Source of the DNA: Sphingomonas hominis
GTDB lineage: Bacteria; Pseudomonadota; Alphaproteobacteria; Sphingomonadales; Sphingomonadaceae
Reading direction: 5' to 3'
Assembly: GCF_013328205.1 (NCBI RefSeq)
Contig: NZ_JABULH010000004.1
Coordinates: 248,001 to 312,000, forward strand
DNA length: 64,000 bases
Shown here piece by piece: positions 52,911-60,943 of the stretch; the first letter of the stretch is position 1; each line of letters begins with the position of its first letter. The notes beneath the pieces are model-generated. The model was not told where the DNA came from, did not search any database, and saw only the letters and a program-made list of their open reading frames with translations. The translations under genes were made by a program, and so were the position numbers.

Positions 52911-53939
52911 TCATCGCGTCACCCTCGTCACCGTGATCCGTCGCCGACTGATCGCCGCCGTCGCCAGCAAGGCTCCAGCCTCCACCGCGAACACCAACCC
53001 GAGCGGCAGCAGGGTCAGCGCGAGCGCGGCCGCCGACTGCATGCCCGGCACGTACGCGATCATCGGACTGACGACTGCCACCGCCGCTGTCCTGACAGCC
53101 AGCGTGCCGCGAACGACGCTCCATCCTACGATCGCGATCACCAGCGCCGCTGCAGCGAGCGCCGGCGGCATCATCGGCAGGAATGCCGCGGCGACCATGT
53201 CGAACGGCCCGATCTGCGCGCCGTCCGCCACCGCACCAAGTCCCACTCGCCCAAGCGCAACGCAGTGCGCTGCCCATGCCACCCCGGTGACCGTGATGAC
53301 GATTAGCCATCCCAGCCCCTCGCGCCGCTCGCCCTCGTGCCACGCCGCGGCACCCATGACGAGCGCGAGCACGATCGCCGACGGGTCGATCGTCGCCGCG
53401 ATGCAGGCGATGGCGGCCGCCTCGATCCAGCGCCCGCGTCGACGTAATAGCAGCGACCAACCGGCGAGCAGCGCGCACCATCCGGCGTGAGGCTCGGCGA
53501 TGACCAGCAGCGCCGTCGCAGTCGTGCCACCCAGCAGCATGAGCGCGCCGAGCACGCGACCGCGCTTATCCGCGAACACCTCGCCAAGCCGGTCCCACCC
53601 GACCAGCAGCACTGCCGCCAACACGCCGCAGAGCAGGACGACCGTGCCGAACGCGCGTGCGACCATCTCGACCAGGGCCAGCGTGGGCAGGGGAATGAGG
53701 CGACCCGCGAACGCACCCGCCGGCACGATGCCGCCGATCAATCCGTAGAAATCGCTTCCGCTGCGCATCGCAGCGACGACAGCAGCGTGATCATTATCGC
53801 CCAGCGTGACCGGGTCAGCCAGCATGGCCGCCGTGACTGAAACCACTGCCACGATCGCCAGCAGCCATCGCGCAGATTGGAGGCGCACCCCGGCAAGGCG
53901 ACTTGGTTCACGCAACCACGAGAGCGTTTCCGCTACCAC
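52911..53939 (-). CDS. Polytopic membrane protein of unknown function
   Basis: 342 aa from GTG 53939, which overlaps the ubiB stop by seven bases. Hydrophobic segments (about eight to nine) span most of the sequence, beginning WLLAIVAVVSVTAAML and ending LALTLLPLGLVFAVEAGALL. Near residue 48 a loop reads GDNDHAAVVAAMRSGSDFYG, reminiscent of the periplasmic acidic loop of C-type glycosyltransferases; this is a weak resemblance and the fold is unproven. It lies inside the ubiquinone-CoA operon. Confidence 0.7.
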   Translation of the reverse strand: MVAETLSWLREPSRLAGVRLQSARWLLAIVAVVSVTAAMLADPVTLGDNDHAAVVAAMRSGSDFYGLIGGIVPAGAFAGRLIPLPTLALVEMVARAFGTVVLLCGVLAAVLLVGWDRLGEVFADKRGRVLGALMLLGGTTATALLVIAEPHAGWCALLAGWSLLLRRRGRWIEAAAIACIAATIDPSAIVLALVMGAAAWHEGERREGLGWLIVITVTGVAWAAHCVALGRVGLGAVADGAQIGPFDMVAAAFLPMMPPALAAAALVIAIVGWSVVRGTLAVRTAAVAVVSPMIAYVPGMQSAAALALTLLPLGLVFAVEAGALLATAAISRRRITVTRVTR

Positions 53940-55471
53940 GCGATCCCGACCAACGTCGCACCGACCGCGAGCGCTGCGCTCGCCACCGCCACCGCGACGT
54001 AGCGCCAGCCGCCGCCGATCCGCACCACCTCGATCTCGCGCAGCGGCGGGGCAGGGGGCGCACCGCCCGGCGCGGGGTAGCGCGCCTCGATCCGCCGGAC
54101 GAGGTCGGGTAGCCGCGCGAGCGTGCGCACGTCGGCGACCAGGCGGTCGGCGATGGCGGCTTCGGGGCCCAATTCAGTGCGGATCCATTCCTCGACGAAC
54201 GGCCCGGCGGTTTCCCACAGGTTGATGTCGGGGTCGAGGCTGGTCGCCACGCCTTCCACCATTACCATCGTCTTCTGCAGCAGCAGCAGGTGCGGCTGCG
54301 TGATCATGTCGAAGTCGCGCGTGATCGAGAACAGCGAGTCGAGCATCATCCCGATCGACATCTCCTTGACCGGCAGCCCGCGCATCGGCTCGCCCACCGC
54401 GCGTAGCGCCGTCGCGAACTCGCCGACGTCGTGGTGCGCGGGCACGTAGCCCGCCTCGAAGTGTATCTCCGCCACGCGCCGGTAATTGCCGGTGATCAGG
54501 CCGTAGAGGATTTCCGCGAGCCACACCCGCGCGCGCCGGTCGATCCGCCCCATGATGCCGAAATCGATCGCCACCACGCGGTTGCCCGGCATCGCGAACA
54601 GGTTCCCCTGGTGCATGTCGGCGTGGAAGAAACCGTCGGCGATCGCCTGCCGCAGGAAGGCGTGGATCAGCACACGCGCCAGTTCGGGCAGGTCGTAGCC
54701 CGCCGCGATCAGCGCAGGCCGGTTCGACAGCTTGATGCCGTCGATCCACTCGCTGGTCAGCACCTTGCCCGTGGTGCGCTGCCAGTCGATCGCGGGCACC
54801 AGGAAGCCGGGCTCGGCCGACATCGTCTCCGCGAGTTCCGACGACGACGCGGCCTCGCGGCGCAGGTCGAGCTCGCGCGCGGTCCAGCGCTTGAACGTCT
54901 CGATTACCAGCCGGGGTTGCAGCCGCGCGAGCTCGCCACCCATCGGCTCGATCTGCGCCGCCGCCCACTCGTAGGTGTCGATCGCGCGCGCGAAATCTTC
55001 CTCGACGTTGGGGCGCAGCACCTTGACCGCGACGCGCCGCCCGTCGGTCGTGAGCGCGCGGTGCACCTGCGCGATCGAGGCCGCACCGACCGGCGATTCC
55101 TCGATCTCGCTGAACAATTCGTCAAGCGGCCGGCCGAAGCTCGCTTTCATCTGCGCGCACACGACCGAGAAGGGGATCGGCGGCACCGCATCCTGCAACC
55201 GCAACAGGCTCGTCGCGGCATCCTCGCCGACGATGTCTGGGCGCGTCGCGAGCGTCTGCCCGAGCTTAATCGCCGCCGGCCCCAGCGCCTCGAACGCGTC
55301 GGCGTAGCGCGGGACCGCGGGCACGCGCGCGCCGAACCGCGCGAGCCGCAGCAAACGACGCAGCCGCGCGGGCGTGTTGGGATCGCGCTCGATCCCGCGC
55401 AAGGCGCCATGCCGCGCCAGCGTGCGGCCCCAGGTCAGCAGCCGCCAGGTGTGAACGATCGCGGAGGTCAA
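53933..55471 (-). CDS. ubiB: Ubiquinone biosynthesis protein UbiB (ABC1/ADCK family)
   Basis: 512 aa. The family's KxGQ motif appears as AAIKLGQTLATRP, the Ala-rich loop as VGAASIAQVHRA, the kinase-like core as VAVKVLRPNVEE, then HADMHQGNLFAMPGNRVVAI with DFGIMGRID. One or two C-terminal membrane segments (YVAVAVASAALAVGATLVGI). It is an atypical kinase or ATPase needed for coenzyme Q synthesis. The start is TTG at 55471 overlapping the ubiE stop (TTGA); no ATG or GTG fits the conserved opening. Confidence 0.95.
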   Translation of the reverse strand: MTSAIVHTWRLLTWGRTLARHGALRGIERDPNTPARLRRLLRLARFGARVPAVPRYADAFEALGPAAIKLGQTLATRPDIVGEDAATSLLRLQDAVPPIPFSVVCAQMKASFGRPLDELFSEIEESPVGAASIAQVHRALTTDGRRVAVKVLRPNVEEDFARAIDTYEWAAAQIEPMGGELARLQPRLVIETFKRWTARELDLRREAASSSELAETMSAEPGFLVPAIDWQRTTGKVLTSEWIDGIKLSNRPALIAAGYDLPELARVLIHAFLRQAIADGFFHADMHQGNLFAMPGNRVVAIDFGIMGRIDRRARVWLAEILYGLITGNYRRVAEIHFEAGYVPAHHDVGEFATALRAVGEPMRGLPVKEMSIGMMLDSLFSITRDFDMITQPHLLLLQKTMVMVEGVATSLDPDINLWETAGPFVEEWIRTELGPEAAIADRLVADVRTLARLPDLVRRIEARYPAPGGAPPAPPLREIEVVRIGGGWRYVAVAVASAALAVGATLVGIAW

Positions 55472-56205
55472 ATCTTCCAGCCGCTGTGGATCGCGACCAG
55501 CCCGCCCAGCATCGGCTCGACGTGGGTGCGCACGAAGCCCGCTTCGCCGATCATCCGCTGAAACGCCGGCATGTCGGGGAAGCGGCGGATCGACTCGATC
55601 AGGTAGCGGTAGCTATCGGGATCGTTCGCCAGCAGCTTGCCGAGCTGCGGCACCACCTTGTGCGAGTAAGCATCATATACTTCGCCGAACCCCGGCCAAG
55701 TGGTGGTGGAGAATTCGAGACAGAAGAACCGACCACCGCGCCGCAGCACGCGGTGCGCCTCGCGCAGCGCCTTCGGAATGTCAGTTACATTCCGAATGCC
55801 GAACGCGATCGTGTATGCGTCGAAGAACTTGTCGGGGAACGCCAGCGTCTCGGCATTCGCCTCGGTCCACACCAGCCCCGTCAACCCACGTTCCTGCGCG
55901 CGCTTCATGCCGACGCCGAGCATCTCCGGGTTGATGTCGGCAACCGTGATCGCCGCGCCGGACGGCGCCATGCGGAACGCGATGTCGCCGGTGCCGCCCG
56001 CCATGTCGAGGATCTGCTCACCGCTGCGCGGCTTTACACGGCGCACGAAGCGGTCCTTCCACAACCGGTGCATGCCCCCCGACATCGCGTCGTTCATCAG
56101 ATCGTAGCGGCTCGCCACGTTGGAGAAGACGCCGCGCACGCGCTCGGTCTTCTCGGTCGGGGACACGTCTTCGTAGCCGAAGGAGACGGTTTGTTGGTCG
56201 CTCAA
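55468..56205 (-). CDS. ubiE: Ubiquinone/menaquinone biosynthesis C-methyltransferase UbiE
   Basis: 245 aa. It methylates the benzoquinol ring (and demethylmenaquinone where present). The class I SAM motif is ILDMAGGTGDIAFRMA, then ITVADINPEMLGVGMKRAQ and the UbiE-specific AFGIRNVTDIPKALREAHRV and SYRYLIESIRRFPDMPAFQR. The start is TTG 56205 (MSDQQTVSFGYEDVS); nearby ATGs are out of frame or closed by stops. It diverges from mutM with 125 bases between. Confidence 0.96.
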   Translation of the reverse strand: MSDQQTVSFGYEDVSPTEKTERVRGVFSNVASRYDLMNDAMSGGMHRLWKDRFVRRVKPRSGEQILDMAGGTGDIAFRMAPSGAAITVADINPEMLGVGMKRAQERGLTGLVWTEANAETLAFPDKFFDAYTIAFGIRNVTDIPKALREAHRVLRRGGRFFCLEFSTTTWPGFGEVYDAYSHKVVPQLGKLLANDPDSYRYLIESIRRFPDMPAFQRMIGEAGFVRTHVEPMLGGLVAIHSGWKI

Positions 56206-56330
56206 CTCTCACATCCGTTCATGACCGGCGGCCTGGATGGTCCTGGCACGCGCGCCGCCCGCGCGAGGCGGAAACCCCGCCGCTCTAGCCAAGCCTTGCC
56301 GGGCGGGCAAACCCAACCTAGCTCGCCGTG

Positions 56331-57173
56331 GTGCCAGAGCTTCCAGAAGTTGAAACAACCGTGCGCGGGCTGCGTCCGGTCCTCCAAGGACAGGTGATCC
56401 GCAGCATTGAGACGCGCCGCGCCAATCTGCGCCGCGCGTTCCCCGACGATCTGCGACAGCGGCTGACCGGCGCGCGCGTGACCGACCTCGATCGCCGCGC
56501 CAAATACGGGCTGATCGGCACCGATCGCGGCGACACGATGCTCTTTCATCTCGGCATGTCGGGGCGGTGGCGCGTCGACCCGGTTGAGCTTCAGCTCCAC
56601 GACCATCTGGTGATCGAGACCGAGGAAGGGCGCCGGCTCGCGCTCAACGATGCGCGGCGCTTCGGCTCGGTTGATCTGGTGCCGACCGAGACACTGGCGG
56701 CATTTCCCGCGTTCCAGCTGCTGGGTCCAGAGCCGCTCGACCGCTCGTTCGATGCGGTCTACCTTCGCGCGGCGCTGGCGGGCAAGCGGACCTCGATCAA
56801 GCTCGCACTGCTCGACCAGTGCGTCGTGGCCGGCCTCGGCAACATTTACGTGTGCGAAGCGCTGTACGACGCCCGGATCGACCCGCATCAGATGGCGGGC
56901 GACATCGGCCACGACGCGCTCGTTCGATTGGTCGACGCGGTTCACCTCGTACTGGAGGCAGCGATCGCGGCGGGCGGATCGACCTTGCGCGATTACGCGC
57001 GGCCCAACGGCGAGCTCGGCTATTTCTCCAAGCAGTTCGCAGTCTACGGGCGCGAGGGTGAACCGTGCGCGTGCGGCGGGCTGGTCGCGCGCTATGCCGA
57101 GGGCGGGCGGTCGACCTTCTGGTGTCCCGCCTGCCAGGGCACGAAACCGCTCAAGCGCCGCCGCAAGAGTTGA
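56331..57173 (+). CDS. mutM: Formamidopyrimidine-DNA glycosylase (Fpg)
   Basis: 280 aa. It excises 8-oxoguanine and formamidopyrimidines. The second of two consecutive GTG codons (56331) must be the start, because the catalytic nucleophile is the Pro that follows the initiator Met ([13 protein letters not shown]). The substrate Glu is Glu3 in this numbering, Lys57-region [10 protein letters not shown] and the C-terminal zinc finger ([14 protein letters not shown], then FWCPACQG) are all present. Confidence 0.97.
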   Translation: MPELPEVETTVRGLRPVLQGQVIRSIETRRANLRRAFPDDLRQRLTGARVTDLDRRAKYGLIGTDRGDTMLFHLGMSGRWRVDPVELQLHDHLVIETEEGRRLALNDARRFGSVDLVPTETLAAFPAFQLLGPEPLDRSFDAVYLRAALAGKRTSIKLALLDQCVVAGLGNIYVCEALYDARIDPHQMAGDIGHDALVRLVDAVHLVLEAAIAAGGSTLRDYARPNGELGYFSKQFAVYGREGEPCACGGLVARYAEGGRSTFWCPACQGTKPLKRRRKS

Positions 57174-57270
57174 CGCTTCGCACGCGCATCGCTATGCGCA
57201 GCACCTTCAACAGGGTGGCGGGCCGTTCCCGCGCCCTTTGTCAACGTTTTCAGCAGATCAGAGGACCTAC

Positions 57271-57534
57271 ATGGCGAACACGCCGCAAGCCAAGAAGCGC
57301 ATCCGCCGCAACGAGCGTCGGGCCGAAGTCAACGGTGCCCGCATCGGTCGCATCCGTACCTTCGTGAAGAAGGTCGAGGCAGCGCTCGCGGCCGGCGACA
57401 AGACGGCCGCAACGACGGCGCTGGCCGCAGTGCAGCCGGAGCTGGCGCGCGGCGTGGCCAAGGGCGTGCTTCACAAGAACACGGCGTCGCGCAAGTTCTC
57501 GCGCCTGACGAAGCGTTTGTCCGCGCTCGCTTGA
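57271..57534 (+). CDS. rpsT: 30S ribosomal protein S20
   Basis: 87 aa, standard length. The start [20 protein letters not shown] and the segment [20 protein letters not shown] are characteristic. ATG 57271, with GAGGACC as ribosome-binding site. A terminator follows at 57558. It lies next to dnaA, as in several alphaproteobacteria. Confidence 0.98.
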   Translation: MANTPQAKKRIRRNERRAEVNGARIGRIRTFVKKVEAALAAGDKTAATTALAAVQPELARGVAKGVLHKNTASRKFSRLTKRLSALA

Positions 57535-57557
57535 TCTGATTTTTACCGGAAATTAAA

Positions 57558-57590
57558 GGCTCGTCGGGACCCGCCCGACGGGCCTTTTTT
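57558..57590 (+). terminator. Rho-independent terminator of rpsT
   Basis: GGCTCGTCGGG and CCCGACGGGCC pair over 11 bases (one T-G) around a five-base loop and are followed by six T. It starts 23 bases after the rpsT stop. Confidence 0.93.
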
Positions 57591-57598
57591 CTTGTCCG

Positions 57599-57819
57599 GA
57601 GTCGTCCCGCGGAACATTCGAGCATCGTTGAACGCAGCGAAATCGAGCATTTCAGAAAACCCAGTTTAATCCGCGATTCGTGCTCTCCGGGCTTTGCCGC
57701 TCGCTAACAAAACTGAGTCTATACAGACACTTATAAGATTTCCGACGCGTTTGCGCGCCGGAATCCGTGTCAATCCGCTTTATTTCGTTTTTGTGTCCGC
57801 GGCCGGACTTGATCGACTC
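57599..57819. promoter_or_regulatory. Cluster of five GANTC (CcrM-type) sites upstream of dnaA
   Basis: GAGTC at 57599, GATTC at 57676, GAGTC at 57716, GAATC at 57762 and GACTC at 57815 lie in a 221-base span. The last sits in the spacer of a weak candidate promoter (TTGATC at 57809, 17 bases, TTATCC at 57832). In relatives, methylation of such sites influences dnaA expression; that is inference here. The 57591-57985 gap shows no other gene; it also holds the TGACCTT pair at 57928. Confidence 0.55.
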
Positions 57820-57927
57820 ACGCCGCTGTTCTTATCCCTGTCCCTCCAGGCCGACGCATCGTTCGGTTGGGACAGTACGGATCAGCTTGGCGACCCGACG
57901 CGGTGGGGACCGTGTGGTGGGAAGTTC

Positions 57928-57943
57928 TGACCTTCGTGAGTGT
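57928..57943 (+). repeat. Degenerate TGACNTT pair upstream of dnaA
   Basis: TGACCTT (57928-57934) is followed nine bases on by TGAGTGT, half matching the second half-site of the TGACNTT element. It lies 42 bases before the dnaA start. Confidence 0.3.
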
Positions 57944-57985
57944 CGATCCGCGAACACCCTGTTCGCGGAACCGGGAGAATATTGT

Positions 57986-59431
57986 GTGACGCATGCCGAT
58001 GGACAGACTGGGTTGAGCGATGCGGGCCGAGCATGGTCCCGCGTTCGCGCCAACCTGCGCCTGTCCGCGGGCGCACGGCTGTTCGACCAATGGCTCGCGC
58101 CGATGTCGCTGGTCGAGCCGTGTGACGGCGAGGACGTGCGCCTGGCGCTGCCGTCCGCCTTCATGACCGATTGGGTGCGCAACCATTATGCCGAGCGGCT
58201 GGTGCACGAGTTCCGTGCCCTGCTGCCACGCGTACGCAGCGTTACGATCGAGACGCGCCGTGCGACACCCGCGCCCGAGGTGCTGACGATCGCGGTGCCA
58301 GCACCTGTCGCCGCCCGCCCGGCTGCGGTCGCCGCGCCGCTGCTCGACCTCGTCGCCGCCACGCCTGCAGTTCGGCCGCCGGTGTCCGAGCCTGCGTCGT
58401 TCATCGAGCGTCCGCAGCTCGACCCGCGTTACACCTTCGACCGCTTCGTCGCCGACCCCTCGAACCTCGTCGCGCTCAACGCCGCGCGTGCGCTTGCCGA
58501 ACCTGGTCCGGTTCGCTTCAGCCCGTTGTTCATCCATGGCGGCACGGGGCAGGGCAAGTCGCACCTGATGCACGCGATCGGCCACGCCTTCCTCGACGCA
58601 CGTCCCGACGCGCGCGTGCTGTGCATGTCGGCCGAGCGCTTTATGTTCGACTTCGTCGCCGCGATGCGCGCGCGTGACACCCACGCGTTCAAGTCGCGCC
58701 TGCGCGGCTGCGACCTGCTGCTGATTGACGATCTCCAGTTCATCGCGGGCAAGGACGCGACACAGGAGGAGTTCTTCCACACGATCAACGAGATCATGGC
58801 CGCGGGCAAGCGGCTGGTGATCTCCGCCGACCGCGCGCCGCAGGCGCTCGACGGGGTCGAGACGCGCATCCTCGGCCGCATGAGCGCGGGGCTGGTCGCC
58901 GACGTGAAGATGTCGACGCTTGAGCTGCGTCGCGCGGTACTCGCACAGCGGCTGGCCGAGCTGCCCGACGCGATCGTGCCCGCCGAGGTGGTCGACATGA
59001 TCGCCTGCCGCATCGCCAGCTCGATCCGCGAGGTCGAGGGCGCGCTCAACCGCGTCGTCGCCTATGCCTCGCTAACAGGGGAGGTGATCGACCTCAGCTT
59101 CGCTCAGAGCGTGCTCGGCGACACGCTGCGCGGCGCACAGCGGCGCGTCACGATCGACGAGATCCAGAAGCTCGTGTCCGAGCATTTCGACATCAAGCAG
59201 ATCGACCTGCTCTCCGCCCGCCGCGCGCGTGCCGTCGCCCGCCCGCGCCAGATTGCGATGTACCTTGCCAAGCGGATGACGACGCGCTCGCTGCCCGAGA
59301 TCGGGCGCAAGTTCGGCGGGCGCGATCACAGCACGGTGATCCACGCCGTGCGCCGGATCGAGGAGCTGCGCGACACCGACCGCGACGTCGACGGCGCAGT
59401 GCGCACGCTGATTCACCAGCTCGAGGCCTGA
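57986..59431 (+). CDS. dnaA: Chromosomal replication initiator protein DnaA
   Basis: 481 aa from GTG 57986, the first start that gives a normal DnaA N-terminal domain (AWSRVRANLRLSAGARLFDQ); GGGAGA lies about 6 bases upstream. A longer in-frame stretch from 57767 precedes it and is not DnaA-like. The AAA+ core has Walker A GGTGQGKSHLMHAIG, Walker B LLLIDDLQFIAG and the sensor region. The DNA-binding domain IV ends with GGRDHSTVIHAVRRIEEL, the DnaA signature. It initiates replication by unwinding oriC, which is not visible here. Confidence 0.97.
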   Translation: MTHADGQTGLSDAGRAWSRVRANLRLSAGARLFDQWLAPMSLVEPCDGEDVRLALPSAFMTDWVRNHYAERLVHEFRALLPRVRSVTIETRRATPAPEVLTIAVPAPVAARPAAVAAPLLDLVAATPAVRPPVSEPASFIERPQLDPRYTFDRFVADPSNLVALNAARALAEPGPVRFSPLFIHGGTGQGKSHLMHAIGHAFLDARPDARVLCMSAERFMFDFVAAMRARDTHAFKSRLRGCDLLLIDDLQFIAGKDATQEEFFHTINEIMAAGKRLVISADRAPQALDGVETRILGRMSAGLVADVKMSTLELRRAVLAQRLAELPDAIVPAEVVDMIACRIASSIREVEGALNRVVAYASLTGEVIDLSFAQSVLGDTLRGAQRRVTIDEIQKLVSEHFDIKQIDLLSARRARAVARPRQIAMYLAKRMTTRSLPEIGRKFGGRDHSTVIHAVRRIEELRDTDRDVDGAVRTLIHQLEA

Positions 59432-59437
59432 CGCCGC

Positions 59438-59752
59438 TCAGGCAGCGTGGGCGAGCGGCACCTCGTCCATATCCTGTTCGGACGCGACCAAGGCGACGTT
59501 TTCGGCCGCGGGGATCTGACGGGTTTTGACGTCAGGCGCGGCGAGCCGGCTGATCAGCACGATCACGCCCAGTACCACATAGGCGGCGAGCGCCGCCTCC
59601 ATGTTCACCATCAACCCCGCACCGATCGCGAGTCGCAACCACAGCGGGTTGAAGCCGAAATCGGCGGCGAGTGCGGCGCACACGCCGAAGATGCTGTCGC
59701 GAGCAGGCTTGTCGGATTTCAGCTTGTCGCTGGTGATTGCTCGATCGGTCAT
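59438..59752 (-). CDS. PspC domain membrane protein
   Basis: 104 aa. The PspC motif is clear: DSIFGVCAALAADFGFNPLWLR followed by the membrane segment LAIGAGLMVNMEAALAAYVVLGVIV. The C-terminal tail is acidic and hydrophilic. Such proteins sense envelope stress; here there is no pspA or pspB beside it. ATG 59752. It converges with dnaA, six bases apart. Confidence 0.88.
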   Translation of the reverse strand: MTDRAITSDKLKSDKPARDSIFGVCAALAADFGFNPLWLRLAIGAGLMVNMEAALAAYVVLGVIVLISRLAAPDVKTRQIPAAENVALVASEQDMDEVPLAHAA

Positions 59753-59911
59753 GGTCTTCGCTCCGCTTCATAGGAGGCCGCAGCCTCGATGCGCGTTGCT
59801 GAGCACCAATCGTGCCAATCCGCTAAGCCGCTGATCTCGCATGCAAGCCATGGCGTTTTGGCTCAAGTCGGTGGCGCCGCACGCCATAAGTTGGCGCGAG
59901 GTGCGCCAGGA

Positions 59912-60943
59912 TCAGACGAGCAGCCCCATCGCCTCCTGCGCGCGCCGCAGCAGCGGCGCCGCCAGGTCGCGCGCGCGCTCGGCGCCACGCTCCAGAATTG
60001 CGTCGATCGCGCCGCGGTCGTCGAGCAGGCGCGTCATCTCGTCGCGGATCGGCGCGAGCTTCGCGACCGCGAGATCGGCGAGCGCGGGCTTGAACTGTCC
60101 GAAGCCCTTGCCGGCATATTCCGCCACGACGTCAGCCGGAGTGCGATCCGCCAGCGCCGCGAAGATGGTGACGAGGTTGCGTGCCTCGGCGCGGCCTTCC
60201 AGCTCTTCCCACGTCTCGGGCAGCAGGTCGGGGTCGGTCTTTGCGCGCCGGAACTTGTCCGCGATCACCTCGTCCGTGTCGATCAGCTTGACCACCGACT
60301 GCTCGGACGGGTTCGACTTCGACATCTTCGCGCCCGCGTCGCGCAGGCTCATAATGCGCGGTGCCGCTTCGCTGACCAGCGGGGCGGGCAGGGTGAACAG
60401 CTCGGTCGCGTAATCGGCATTGAACTTGGTCGCGATGTCGCGCGCGAGCTCCAGATGCTGTTTCTGATCCTCGCCAACCGGCACGTGCGTCGCATTGTAC
60501 AGCAGCACGTCCGCGGCCATCAGCACCGGGTAATCGTACAGCCCGACGCTCGCGCCCTCGCGATTCTTGCCCGCCTTGTCCTTGAACTGCGTCATGCGAT
60601 TGAGCCAGCCGACCCGCGCGACGTTGTTGAGCAGCCACGACAGCTCGCTGTGCTGCGGCACGCGCGCCTGGTTGAACAGGATCGAGCGTTCGGGATCAAT
60701 CCCGGCCGCAACCAGCGTCGCGGTCATCTCGATCGTGTTAGCGCGCAGCTCGGCGGGCGCGATCCACTCGGTCAGCCCGTGCAGGTCGGCGATAAAGTAC
60801 ATCGTCTCGCCGCCCTGCGACAGGATCTGGTCCTGCATCGCAACCCACTGCTTCACCGCGCCCAAGTAATTGCCGAGGTGGAGATTGCCGGTCGGCTTGA
60901 TGCCGGAGACGACGCGCATGCTGGCAGGACTGTCGGGGTTCAT
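59912..60943 (-). CDS. trpS: Tryptophanyl-tRNA synthetase
   Basis: 343 aa from ATG 60943 (MNPDSPASMRVVSGIKPTG), which overlaps the murJ stop (ATGA). The HIGH-like motif is GNLHLGNYLGAVKQW and the KMSKS motif is GAKMSKSNPSEQ. Trp pocket residues lie in YFIADLHGLTEW and PVGEDQKQHLELARDI. Length and motifs are those of the bacterial enzyme. Upstream in-frame sequence from 61348 is murJ coding sequence in another frame. Confidence 0.97.
   Translation of the reverse strand: MNPDSPASMRVVSGIKPTGNLHLGNYLGAVKQWVAMQDQILSQGGETMYFIADLHGLTEWIAPAELRANTIEMTATLVAAGIDPERSILFNQARVPQHSELSWLLNNVARVGWLNRMTQFKDKAGKNREGASVGLYDYPVLMAADVLLYNATHVPVGEDQKQHLELARDIATKFNADYATELFTLPAPLVSEAAPRIMSLRDAGAKMSKSNPSEQSVVKLIDTDEVIADKFRRAKTDPDLLPETWEELEGRAEARNLVTIFAALADRTPADVVAEYAGKGFGQFKPALADLAVAKLAPIRDEMTRLLDDRGAIDAILERGAERARDLAAPLLRRAQEAMGLLV

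Noticed and set aside
57694-57930. 78-codon frame in the dnaA upstream region
   Set aside because: No ribosome-binding site and no protein-like composition; it overlaps the GANTC sites and looks like open non-coding DNA.
57591-57985. Replication origin in front of dnaA
   Set aside because: I found no clear DnaA boxes (only a partial TTATCC at 57832) and no AT-rich unwinding region of useful length. In alphaproteobacteria the origin often lies elsewhere.
59892-59908. Terminator after trpS
   Set aside because: A 6-base inverted repeat (TGGCGC/GCGCCA) is present but short and has no T-tract.
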